This document shows positions 1 to 7,442 of a stretch of 64,000 nucleotides of DNA, piece by piece (within the stretch, counting starts at the first letter, position 1; each line of letters begins with the position of its first letter). Under the pieces are notes generated by a model. The model was given only the letters and a program-made list of their open reading frames with translations, was not told the DNA's origin and did no database searches. The stretch lies in NCBI RefSeq assembly GCF_013409625.1, contig NZ_JACCBF010000001.1, positions 3,103,001-3,167,000 of the forward strand, written 5' to 3'. This DNA is from Nocardioides kongjuensis. Its GTDB lineage: Bacteria > Actinomycetota > Actinomycetes > Propionibacteriales > Nocardioidaceae. The position numbers and the translations under genes are program-made.

Positions 1-468
1 GGCCGGCCCGACCGGCTGCACCAGGCGCTGTTCGCCCGCGCCCTGGACTCCTTGGGCATGCCGACCGACCTCGCGCCGTACGTCGAGGAGGCGAGCGGCG
101 CGACGCTCGCCTCGGTCAACCTGATGTCGCTGTTCGCCCTCAACCGCCGCCTGCGCGGCGCCGCGATGGGTCACCTGGCCGCCTTCGAGGCGACCAGCTC
201 GCTGCCGTGCGGGCGGATCCTGCGCGGAGCGCGGCGCCTGCACCTGCCCGACGCGGTGGCCGACTACTACGACGAGCACGTCGAGGCCGACGCCGTGCAC
301 GAGCAACTCGCGATCCGCGGGATCTGTGCTGCACTCGTCGCCGACGAGCCGGACCTGGCTCCCGACGTGGTCTTCGGCGCCACCGCGTGCCTGGCCGTCG
401 ACGGCCTGGCGGGCGAGGTGCTGCTCGACAGGTGGCGGACCGGTCGCGACGACCGGGCTGCGGGGTGA
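1..468 (+). CDS. Iron-containing redox enzyme family protein (5' truncated by window edge)
   Basis: The frame is open from base 1 to the TGA at 466-468, so at least 155 C-terminal residues are present and the true start lies outside the window. The visible part is helical with a heme-oxygenase-like flavour: an N-R-R-L-R-G-A-A-M-G-H-L-A-A-F-E segment near residue 49 and the histidine/acid-rich Y-Y-D-E-H-V-E-A-D-A-V-H-E segment near residue 87, where metal ligands of the iron-containing redox enzyme family normally sit. A CDGSH iron-sulfur gene starts 8 bases downstream, a pairing I recall from other actinomycetes. The family call rests on these motifs and the neighbour; the substrate is unknown. 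Confidence 0.65.
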   Translation, partial: GRPDRLHQALFARALDSLGMPTDLAPYVEEASGATLASVNLMSLFALNRRLRGAAMGHLAAFEATSSLPCGRILRGARRLHLPDAVADYYDEHVEADAVHEQLAIRGICAALVADEPDLAPDVVFGATACLAVDGLAGEVLLDRWRTGRDDRAAG

Positions 469-475
469 TCGGGCG

Positions 476-676
476 ATGAGCAACCGACGGGTCGTCGTCA
501 CGGACTGTCCCGGCGGGCCCCTGCTGGTGCGTGGAGCCGACGAGGTGGTCGGTGTCGACGGCACGGCGGCTCCCGTCGAGCGAGCGGTCGTGGCGGTGTG
601 TCGCTGCGGCCGGTCCGACCGATTGCCGTGGTGCGACGACAGCCACCGCGACCGACGCAGGAGGAAGAAGTCATGA
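476..676 (+). CDS. CDGSH iron-sulfur domain protein
   Basis: A 66-residue protein. The C-terminal half carries the ligand motif CRCGRSDRLPWCDDSH (about residues 43-58), i.e. C-x-C-x2-S-x3-P-x-C-D-x-S-H, which coordinates a [2Fe-2S] cluster by three Cys and one His. The usual Gly after C-D is Asp here. A basic RRRRKK tail follows. Its start is chosen 8 bases after the redox enzyme stop, and its TGA overlaps the ATG of the following dehydrogenase (ATGA at 673-676), so the three genes are probably one operon. The likely role is electron transfer to a neighbouring enzyme; the partner is an inference. Confidence 0.8.
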   Translation: MSNRRVVVTDCPGGPLLVRGADEVVGVDGTAAPVERAVVAVCRCGRSDRLPWCDDSHRDRRRRKKS

Positions 677-1854
677 GGGCCGTGACCTGGCAGGGCAAGG
701 GCCGGATGAGCGTCGAGGACGTCCCGGACCCGTGGATCCAGGACCCGGACGACATCGTGGTCCGGGTGACCTCGAGCGGGCTGTGCGGGTCCGACCTGCA
801 CCTGTACGAGCCGCTCGCACCGTTCATGGAGGTCGGCGACGTCGTCGGCCACGAGCCGATCGGCGTCGTCGAGGAGGTCGGCCGCGACGTCACGTCGCTG
901 CGCCCGGGCGACCGCGTCGTCGTACCGTTCAACGTCAGCTGCGGCCGCTGCTGGATGTGCGCCCATGGCCTGCACAGCCAGTGCGAGACGACCCAGAACG
1001 TCGAGCAGGGCACCGGCGCGAGCCTGTTCGGCTACAGCAAGCTGTACGGGCAGGTGCCGGGAGCCCAGGCGGAGTACCTGCGGGTGCCGTTCGCGGACCG
1101 GCTGCCGATCAAGGTGCCGGACGGGCCGCCCGACGACCGCTTCGTGTTCCTCTCCGACGTCCTGCCGACCGCCTGGCAGGCGGTGGAGTACGCCGCGCTG
1201 CAGCCGGGCGACACCCTGCTGGTGCTCGGCGCCGGTCCGATCGGCGACATGTGCGCCCGGATCGCCCTCATGCGCGGCATCCGGGTGTTCGTCGTCGATC
1301 CGGTTCCCGAGCGCCTGCAGCGGGTCTCGGCGTACGGCGCCGAGGTGCTGGTCACCGACAGCGACGCCGACACCGTCACGACGGTGCTCGAGGTGACCCG
1401 CGGACGGGGCGCCGACGCGGTCATCGACGCCGTGGGCATGGAGGCGCACGGATCTCCCGCGGCCGAGTCGATGGCGAAGGTGGTCGGACTGCTCCCGGAC
1501 CGCGTCGCCCAGCCGTTGATGCGCCGTGCCGGCGTCGACCGGCTCGCCGCGCTGCACCTGGCCATCCAGGCCGTCCGGCGCGGCGGCACCGTGTCGGTGG
1601 TGGGCGTGTACGGCGGCCCGATGGACCCGATGCCGCTGATGGAGATGTTCGACAAGCAGGTGCAGCTGCGGATGGGTCAGGCCAACGTGCGGCGCTGGAG
1701 CGACGACATCCTGGCGCTGTTGCTGGAGCCGACGGACCACCTCGGTGTGGAGTCGTTCGCGACCCACCACCTGCCACTCGAGGAGGCGCCGGCGGCGTAC
1801 CACGACTTCCGCGCCAAGAACGACGGCATGGTCAAGGTGCTGTTCCGCCCCTGA
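673..1854 (+). CDS. Zinc-dependent alcohol dehydrogenase (MDR family)
   Basis: A 393-residue medium-chain dehydrogenase of the formaldehyde-dehydrogenase-like branch. Catalytic zinc ligands are visible as Cys38 (GLCGSD) and His60-Glu61 (GHE). A structural zinc loop has four Cys in the pattern C-G-R-C-W-M-C-A-H-G-L-H-S-Q-C (about residues 93-107). The Rossmann motif GAGPIG is near residue 193, followed by VDP at the end of the second strand, which favours NAD over NADP. It starts inside the CDGSH stop codon and so is translationally coupled. It oxidises an alcohol or aldehyde; the substrate cannot be read from sequence. Confidence 0.85.
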   Translation: MRAVTWQGKGRMSVEDVPDPWIQDPDDIVVRVTSSGLCGSDLHLYEPLAPFMEVGDVVGHEPIGVVEEVGRDVTSLRPGDRVVVPFNVSCGRCWMCAHGLHSQCETTQNVEQGTGASLFGYSKLYGQVPGAQAEYLRVPFADRLPIKVPDGPPDDRFVFLSDVLPTAWQAVEYAALQPGDTLLVLGAGPIGDMCARIALMRGIRVFVVDPVPERLQRVSAYGAEVLVTDSDADTVTTVLEVTRGRGADAVIDAVGMEAHGSPAAESMAKVVGLLPDRVAQPLMRRAGVDRLAALHLAIQAVRRGGTVSVVGVYGGPMDPMPLMEMFDKQVQLRMGQANVRRWSDDILALLLEPTDHLGVESFATHHLPLEEAPAAYHDFRAKNDGMVKVLFRP

Positions 1855-1864
1855 CCTGACCGCA

Positions 1865-1917
1865 CCCCATGCGACTCGGTCGTGGAATGCGTGAATCCGG
1901 GACCAATTCGCATGGGG
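1865..1917. terminator. Inverted repeat between convergent genes
   Basis: The arms CCCCATGCGA (1865-1874) and TCGCATGGGG (1908-1917) are perfect complements separated by 33 bases. They lie between the dehydrogenase stop (1854) and the sigma factor stop (1928, opposite strand), so a bidirectional terminator is plausible. There is no T-run. Confidence 0.45.
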
Positions 1918-1927
1918 CGCGGTGGTA

Positions 1928-2758
1928 TCAGGCCGCGTGCGGACTCAGGTCCACGCCGACGGAGCGGCGCAGGTCGGTGAAGATCCGCTGCAGCAGGCGG
2001 GACACCTGGACCTGGGTCACGCCCAGCTCGTCGGCGATCTCCTGCTGGGTGTACTGGTCGTAGAACCGCATCCGGAGGATGCGGCGGTCTCGCGGCTTCA
2101 GCTTGCGGCACGCCGGCCCGAGCATCGCCACGGCCTCGCTGTGCTCGAAGCCGGGTTCGACCGTCGGCAACAGGTCACCGAGCGGGCTACCGGTCGCGGC
2201 GACCGGCTCGTCGAGCGACGCGGCGTGGGCCAGGTCGCCGCAGGCGAGCGCCTCCTCGACCTCGGCCGCGGGGCAGTCGAGCTCCTCGGCCAGCTCCTGC
2301 GGTGTCGGCGGCCGTCCGAGGAGCTGGGCCAGCTCCTCCTCGGCAGCGACCACGCGCGGGCGGATCTCCTGGAGCCGGCGCGGCGGCCGGACCGCCCAGG
2401 CAGCCGAGCGGAAGTGCCGCTTCAGCTCACCGAGGATGCTCGGCACGGCGAAGACCAGCAGGTCGTCGCCGCGCTCCGGGTCGAAGGACTGCACCGCGCG
2501 GGTCAGCGCGAGGCAGGCGACCTGCTCGAGCTCGTCGGCGGACTGACCACGGTTGCGGTAGCGGGCCGCGAGGGTGCGCGCCACGGGGATGTTGAGCACG
2601 ATGACCTCCTGCAAGAGGTCGTCCCGCTCCCCTGGCGGACACTCCCGGGCCTGTGCCAGCAGCTCTGCGGTTCGCGCCTTGCGCTCGGCGGAGCTGACCC
2701 GGCCGGTGGATGAAGCGGTGGAGCGGTGGGGGATGGTGGGAATCGATGCGGTGGACAT
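1928..2758 (-). CDS. RNA polymerase sigma factor, SigB/SigF/SigG family
   Basis: A 276-residue sigma-70 family protein. Region 2 spans about residues 45-115 and contains the core-binding and -10 recognition segment ending in F-A-V-P-S-I-L-G-E-L-K-R-H-F-R, typical of stress and sporulation sigma factors. Region 3 is about 130-195, and region 4 has a helix-turn-helix (QQEIADELGVTQVQVSRLLQRI) near 235-260. The ATG at 2758 is preferred because GGGAG lies 7 bases upstream; an in-frame GTG at 2806 would add 16 residues. A TAGGTT -10-like hexamer is at 2828-2833 on the minus strand. No anti-sigma gene is adjacent. The role is probably general stress or stationary-phase transcription. Confidence 0.85.
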   Translation of the reverse strand: MSTASIPTIPHRSTASSTGRVSSAERKARTAELLAQARECPPGERDDLLQEVIVLNIPVARTLAARYRNRGQSADELEQVACLALTRAVQSFDPERGDDLLVFAVPSILGELKRHFRSAAWAVRPPRRLQEIRPRVVAAEEELAQLLGRPPTPQELAEELDCPAAEVEEALACGDLAHAASLDEPVAATGSPLGDLLPTVEPGFEHSEAVAMLGPACRKLKPRDRRILRMRFYDQYTQQEIADELGVTQVQVSRLLQRIFTDLRRSVGVDLSPHAA

Positions 2759-2990
2759 TTGGATACTCCCGAATTTCGAGAGCGGCGTGGCGGTGGGCTT
2801 GGCCACATGTCTGTTGCGTCGCTACCCAACCTAGCGCGATCCCATACGGGTGACCACCCCAACGGGTCATCGACCATGATCCGAACGGACTATCCACGAG
2901 AGGACCGCGTCCGGCGTAACGGTGTCGCCGCTCCGGTGTTGGACAAGGTGTGAGGGCGCACCCGGCGCCCCGGTCCCGTCGGAGGTCGTG

Positions 2991-3350
2991 GTGGAGCAGA
3001 TCGTGGTGGCGCTCAGCCCCTTCACCCGGCGCAGCCGCTCGCTCGCGGTCAGCCACACCGGCGCCGGCCTGAGGCGCGGTCTCGAGCCCGGCGAGCACCT
3101 CGTCGTGCACGACCCGGAGGCTGACGAGCACTTCACCGCCGTCGTCGCCGACGTCGCCTTCGAGCTCGCCGACACGTCGTACCGCCTCGAGATCGGCACC
3201 CGGATCACCGCCGCCGAGGCGGTCGAGTGCCTCGCCCCGCCGACGGCGGACGAGCACCTCACCACCCAGGACATCGTCGCCCTGCTCGCCGAGCTGCGGC
3301 GCAGCGAGCGCGACGTCTCGGCCGCGCTGGCCGACCTCCGCGCACGCTGA
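2991..3350 (+). CDS. Hypothetical small protein
   Basis: A 119-residue acidic protein beginning at GTG 2991, five bases after GGAGG (2981-2985). It opens with a beta-rich segment (VEQIVVALSPFTRRSRSL, ..EHLVVHDPEAD.., ..VVADVAFELADTSYRLEIG..) and ends in a helix (..IVALLAELRRSERDVSAALADLRAR), which looks like a short coiled coil. I recognise no family. It lies between the sigma factor and the DevR-like regulator with its own ribosome binding site. Confidence 0.55.
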   Translation: MEQIVVALSPFTRRSRSLAVSHTGAGLRRGLEPGEHLVVHDPEADEHFTAVVADVAFELADTSYRLEIGTRITAAEAVECLAPPTADEHLTTQDIVALLAELRRSERDVSAALADLRAR

Positions 3351-3368
3351 CACTGTCGTTCGACCACG

Positions 3369-3382
3369 AAGGACTAGTCCTT
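3369..3382. promoter_or_regulatory. Palindrome upstream of the DevR-like regulator (possible autoregulatory site)
   Basis: AAGGACTAGTCCTT is a perfect palindrome (GGAC-TA-GTCC core), 82 bases upstream of the regulator's GTG. It shares GGAC/GTCC half-sites with palindromes near motility promoters. Binding by the regulator is inferred. Confidence 0.35.
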
Positions 3383-3464
3383 CCGGGTCACGCAACCAGA
3401 TCCTCCGTGCCGACCTGTCCCGAAGGGATCGACCACCGGCGCGTCACACCGGAGAATCTTTACC

Positions 3465-4181
3465 GTGCCAGCCGAGAATCCGATCCGCGTCTACATCGTC
3501 GACGACCACGAGGTCGTCCGCCGTGGTGTGGCGAGCCTGCTCGAGACCGACCCCGAGCTCGAGGTGGTCGGCCAGTCCGGTAGCGCCACCGTGGCGCTGC
3601 GCGAGATCCTCCAGCTGCGCCCCGACATCGCGGTCCTCGACGCCAACCTGTCCGACGGCACGGGCGTCGACATCTGCCGCGAGATGCGTTCGGTCGACCC
3701 GAACATCAAGGCGCTGATCCTGACGACGTACGACGACCCGGACGCCATCTCCGCGGCGATCCTCGCCGGCGCGTCCGGCTACGTGCTGAAGAAGATCGAG
3801 GGCAACTCGCTCCTCAACGGCATCAAGCTGGTCGCCGGCGGCCACTCGCTCATCGACCCCGCCGTCGCCAACCGCGTCGTCGAGCAGATGGAGATGCAGC
3901 GCAAGTCGCTCGACGTCATCTGCGAGCTCACCCCGCAGCAGCGCAAGATCTTCTTCCTCATCGCCGAGGGCATGACCAACCGGCAGATCGCCGAGAAGCT
4001 CTACCTGGCCGAGAAGACCGTCAAGAACCACGTCACCGGGCTGCTCTCCCGGCTCGGCCTCCAGCACCGCACCCAGGCCGCACTGCTCGCCGTACGCCTG
4101 CGCGGCGCGGAGGGATCGGCGCCCGCCGCCGGCCCCGCGCTGGGCTCGGTTCCCCCCGCCGTGGACCGCCGCGTGGGCTGA
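3465..4181 (+). CDS. NarL/FixJ-family response regulator, DevR/DosR-like
   Basis: A 238-residue regulator. The receiver domain (about 8-125) has acidic pocket D13-D14, phospho-acceptor D59 (AVLDANLSDG) and K109 (GYVLKK). The LuxR-type DNA-binding domain (about 152-212) contains TNRQIAEKLYLAEKTVKNHV. Residues K184, K187 and N188 in AEKTVKN match, in spacing, the K179/K182/N183 base-contacting residues known for mycobacterial DevR, so a related GGGAC half-site is likely. The start is GTG at 3465 with GGAG ten bases upstream. No kinase is adjacent; a DevS-like kinase lies at 47191-48771. A strong hairpin terminator follows. Confidence 0.88.
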   Translation: MPAENPIRVYIVDDHEVVRRGVASLLETDPELEVVGQSGSATVALREILQLRPDIAVLDANLSDGTGVDICREMRSVDPNIKALILTTYDDPDAISAAILAGASGYVLKKIEGNSLLNGIKLVAGGHSLIDPAVANRVVEQMEMQRKSLDVICELTPQQRKIFFLIAEGMTNRQIAEKLYLAEKTVKNHVTGLLSRLGLQHRTQAALLAVRLRGAEGSAPAAGPALGSVPPAVDRRVG

Positions 4182-4200
4182 GCCACCTGCTCGACGTACG

Positions 4201-4238
4201 AAACCCCCGCCCCCTGCGTCACAGGGGCGGGGGTTTTT
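4201..4238 (+). terminator. Rho-independent terminator of the response regulator gene
   Basis: A-rich and C-rich left arm AAACCCCCGCCCC (from 4201) pairs with GGGGCGGGGGTTT, followed by a five-T run at 4234-4238. The loop is about 9 bases. This is the clearest intrinsic terminator in the window. Confidence 0.9.
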
Positions 4239-4310
4239 CATGCGCTTGTCCGGGGTTGCAACATCTGACAAGCGCATGGATCCCCGGCTGTCCGGGGATC
4301 CATGCGCTTG
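4239..4310. other. Three-segment nested inverted repeat with two mutually exclusive hairpins
   Basis: Segment A (4239-4250, CATGCGCTTGTC) is complementary to segment B (4267-4278, GACAAGCGCATG). Segment B continues to 4287 and its 4269-4287 part is a perfect 19-bp complement of segment C (4292-4310), with only CTGT as loop. A:B and B:C cannot form together. The element lies between the regulator terminator and the convergent chemoreceptor stop at 4327. It could be a bidirectional terminator or a folded RNA element. Confidence 0.6.
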
Positions 4311-4326
4311 CGGTGGCCAGGCCGAC

Positions 4327-6966
4327 TCAGAGCTGGAAGCGACCCACCATGTCGCGCAGCTCGGAGGCGACACCGGTGAGCTCGGTGGCGGAGGTGAGCG
4401 TGTTCTGGGCGCCCTCGCGGGTGTCGGCGGCGGCGGTGGCGACCTGGGTGACGTCCTCGGCGATGCCGTTGGCGCCGGCGGCGGCCTCGGTGACCGAGCG
4501 CGCGATCTCGTTGGTGGTGGCGGTCTGCTCCTCCACCGCGGAGGCGATCGTCGACTGGATGTCGTTGATCCGCGCGATGACGTCGGCGATCCGGCTGATC
4601 GCGGAGACGGCACCTTGGGTGTCGCTCTGGATCGCCTCGATCTTCTGGCCGATCTCCTCGGTCGCCTTGGCGGTCTCCTTGGCCAGCTCCTTGACCTCGT
4701 TGGCGACCACGGCGAAGCCCTTGCCGGCGTCGCCGGCGCGGGCGGCCTCGATGGTCGCGTTGAGGGCGAGCAGGTTGGTCTGCTGGGCGATCGAGGTGAT
4801 CACCTTGATGACCTGGCCGATCTCGGCGGACGACTCGCCCAGCGACGCGACGGTGCCCTGGGCCTCGGAGGCGACGGTGACGGCGTCCGTGGCGACGGTC
4901 GCGGCCTCGGTGGCGTTCTTGGCGATCTCGCGGATGGACGCGGTCATCTCCTCCGCCGCGGTGGCGACGGTCTGGATCGACGCGGACACCTGCACCGACG
5001 CGCTCGACGCGGAGGCCGCGCGGTCGGAGGTCATCGAGGCACCCTCGCCCATGCCCTCGGCGAGCGAGGTGAGCTGGGTCGCGGCCGCGCCCAGGGTCTC
5101 GGCCGCACCGCTGATGTTGCCCATGCTGGAGCGCAGGGTGCTCATCAGGGCGCGCAGCCCGTCGGCGACCTGGCCGACGGCGTCCTCGCCCTCGATGTCC
5201 AGCTCGCGGGTGAGGTCGCCGGTGGCGGCCGCGGAGACGACGTCGAGGATCTGCGCGACCTTGCCGGCGAGCACGGCAGCCGCCTCGCGCTCCTCGACCT
5301 CGCGGTTGATCCGGGCGATCGTCTCGGAGACCAGCCGGCCGACGTTGCGCAGCGCGTCGAGACGCTGCGTGCTCGGCTGGAGGGTCTCGGTCGCGAAGAA
5401 GTCCATCGTGCCGACGACCGCGCCGTCGACGATGACCGGGAAGCAGACGCCGGACTTGACGCCCACCCGCTGGGCGACGGGCGCCCGCACGCAGTCGGTC
5501 ATCTCGCCGATGTCCTTGGTGAAGTACAGGTCGCGCTGGGCCCAGGCCCGGCCGGACAGGCCGGTGCCCTCGGCGAACGACGCCTGCAGGGTGACCTGCC
5601 GGAACTCCGGGCCGGCGTCGCCGGACTCACGGTCGAACTTGAGCAGCCGATCGGCGGGGTCGACCCTCCAGTAGGAGCCGTACGCCCAGCCGAACTCGCC
5701 GCGCACGGTGTCGAGCGCGACCTGGATCGCCGCGTCCGCGTCGGTCGCCGAGCCGAGCCCGGACAGGATCTTGTTGACGGCCGAGGTGTCGGCGGCCGCC
5801 TCGGCGCTCTCGCGCTCGATCCGCAGCCGGTCGGTGATCACCTCCCAGGTCGCCATGGCGCCGATGTACTCGCCCTTGTCGTCGGTGATGGCGCTGACCA
5901 GGAGGTCGAGGGTCTCCTCGCCGACCTTGATGTTCGCCCGCCGGGGCAGGTGCTCCGCCGTGGCGAGCAGGCCGCGCTGGTAGGCGGGGTTCTTGTGGAA
6001 GATGTCGAGGCTCGAGCCGACGACCTCGTCGGCCTTGATCGGCAGCGCACCCTCGAGGCTGCGCAGCGTGGTCAGCGAGGCCGGGTTCATGTAGCGGATG
6101 ACGAAGTCACGGTCCGCGAACATCATGTTCGTCGGGCTGTTCTCCATCATCGAGGTCACCCGGGCGACCTCCTGCTCCATCCGGACCCGCTCGGTGATCA
6201 CCTCCCAGGTCGCCATCGCGCCGACGTACTCGCCGTTGGCGTCGGTGATCGCGCTGACCAGCAGGTCGAGGGTCTCCTCGCCGACCATGATGTTCGCGCG
6301 ACGCGGCAGGTGCTCCGCCGTCGCCAGCAGGCCGCGCTGGTACGCCGGGCTCTTGTGGAAGATGTCGAGGCTCGAGCCGACGACCTCGTCGGCCTTGACC
6401 GGCAGCACGCCCTCGAGGCTGCGCAGGGTCTCGAGCGAGGCCGGGTTCATGTACTGGATGACGAAGTCACGGTCCGCGAACATCATGTTCGTCGGGCTGT
6501 TCTCCATCATCGAGCTGGCGATGGCCATCTGCTGCTCGACCCGCAGCCGCTCGGTCACGTCCTCGAAGGTGACCAGCGCGCCGACGTAGGCGCCACTGGC
6601 GTCGCGGATCGCGGCGAACGACGCGTCGTGCGTGGTGACCTCGCTCGTGACGCGGTCGGTGAGCGGCAGGTGCTCGTCGGTCGCGGTGAGCCGGGCACCG
6701 AGCTCGGGGTGGGTGTAGATGACCTCGAAGGAGACGCCGACCAGGGTGTCGGGGTCGATGTCGGGGATGCCCGGGCCGCCGGCGGCGAGCTCCGTGCGTG
6801 CCTGCCGGTTGACGTAGCGGATGCAGTAGTCACGGTCGACGACGAACGCGCCGGTGTCGAGCGCGTCGTACAGCGCGAAGTCGACGGCGGGCGCGACCGT
6901 CCGCGTCTTGCGGGTGGTCGGTGCGGGGCCGGTGCCGTTAACCGGCGGGTCAAGGGTCTCGGTCAC
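4327..6966 (-). CDS. Soluble methyl-accepting chemotaxis protein with three PAS domains and GAF
   Basis: An 879-residue receptor with no membrane segment, so it is cytoplasmic. Order: PAS1 about 28-145; two near-identical PAS repeats of 120 residues (about 150-270 and 270-390); GAF about 395-560; a HAMP-like stretch about 575-620; and the signalling domain about 620-879 with the conserved hairpin tip [18 protein letters not shown]...[17 protein letters not shown] 6966 is chosen because GGAGGAAA lies four bases upstream and it overlaps the cheW TGA. PAS/GAF sensing suggests an internal ligand such as redox state, gas or flavin/heme; the cofactor is not identifiable. It is the last gene of cheA-cheW-mcp. 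Confidence 0.92.
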   Translation of the reverse strand: MTETLDPPVNGTGPAPTTRKTRTVAPAVDFALYDALDTGAFVVDRDYCIRYVNRQARTELAAGGPGIPDIDPDTLVGVSFEVIYTHPELGARLTATDEHLPLTDRVTSEVTTHDASFAAIRDASGAYVGALVTFEDVTERLRVEQQMAIASSMMENSPTNMMFADRDFVIQYMNPASLETLRSLEGVLPVKADEVVGSSLDIFHKSPAYQRGLLATAEHLPRRANIMVGEETLDLLVSAITDANGEYVGAMATWEVITERVRMEQEVARVTSMMENSPTNMMFADRDFVIRYMNPASLTTLRSLEGALPIKADEVVGSSLDIFHKNPAYQRGLLATAEHLPRRANIKVGEETLDLLVSAITDDKGEYIGAMATWEVITDRLRIERESAEAAADTSAVNKILSGLGSATDADAAIQVALDTVRGEFGWAYGSYWRVDPADRLLKFDRESGDAGPEFRQVTLQASFAEGTGLSGRAWAQRDLYFTKDIGEMTDCVRAPVAQRVGVKSGVCFPVIVDGAVVGTMDFFATETLQPSTQRLDALRNVGRLVSETIARINREVEEREAAAVLAGKVAQILDVVSAAATGDLTRELDIEGEDAVGQVADGLRALMSTLRSSMGNISGAAETLGAAATQLTSLAEGMGEGASMTSDRAASASSASVQVSASIQTVATAAEEMTASIREIAKNATEAATVATDAVTVASEAQGTVASLGESSAEIGQVIKVITSIAQQTNLLALNATIEAARAGDAGKGFAVVANEVKELAKETAKATEEIGQKIEAIQSDTQGAVSAISRIADVIARINDIQSTIASAVEEQTATTNEIARSVTEAAAGANGIAEDVTQVATAAADTREGAQNTLTSATELTGVASELRDMVGRFQL
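5826..6545. repeat. Tandem 360-bp intragenic duplication encoding two PAS domains
   Basis: Two adjacent copies with an exact 360-base period: for example TCGGTGATCACCTCCCAGGT occurs at 5831-5850 and 6191-6210. The encoded 120-residue units differ at only a small number of positions (for example [11 protein letters not shown] versus [11 protein letters not shown]), pointing to recent duplication or ongoing gene conversion. Outer boundaries are approximate. Confidence 0.85.
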
Positions 6967-7442
6967 GGGTTTCCTCCGGTGGTGTCGGGCGTGGTGGCGA
7001 CGTCGACCGCGCGGTCGGCGTCGAGGACGAGCAGGATGGAGTCGGGCAGGGGGCGGACGCCGCGGACGACGTCCTGGACCGCACGGGGCATGGTCGACGG
7101 CACGGGGTGCGGGTCGACGCCGGCGGTGTCGATCACGTCGCCGATGTCGTCGACGAGGAGGCTGACCACCTCGCCACGACTGCGGACGATCACGTTCATG
7201 GGGAGCTCGTCGCCCTCGCGGTCGGGCAGCCCGAGCCGCACCCGCAGGTCGACGGCGGTGACGATCTGGCCGCGCAGGTTGATCAGGCCGGTGACGGCGC
7301 GATCGGCCCGCGGGACGGGCGTCATCGGCTGGCGCCGCAGCACCTCCTGCACCTCGTCGACGGCGACGCCGAAGAACAGTCCGGCGACCCAGAAGGTGCA
7401 GTACTGCTCGGCGGTGCGGGCGATCGTGCCGGTCGTGGTCAT
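6963..7442 (-). CDS. cheW: Chemotaxis coupling protein CheW
   Basis: A 159-residue single CheW domain: [48 protein letters not shown] is split across the first two beta strands, ending in the conserved G-L-I-N-L-R-G-Q (about 51-58). It docks receptor signalling tips to CheA. It overlaps both neighbours by four bases: its ATG with the cheA stop (7439-7442) and its TGA with the receptor GTG (6963-6966), so translation of all three is coupled. Confidence 0.93.
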   Translation of the reverse strand: MTTTGTIARTAEQYCTFWVAGLFFGVAVDEVQEVLRRQPMTPVPRADRAVTGLINLRGQIVTAVDLRVRLGLPDREGDELPMNVIVRSRGEVVSLLVDDIGDVIDTAGVDPHPVPSTMPRAVQDVVRGVRPLPDSILLVLDADRAVDVATTPDTTGGNP

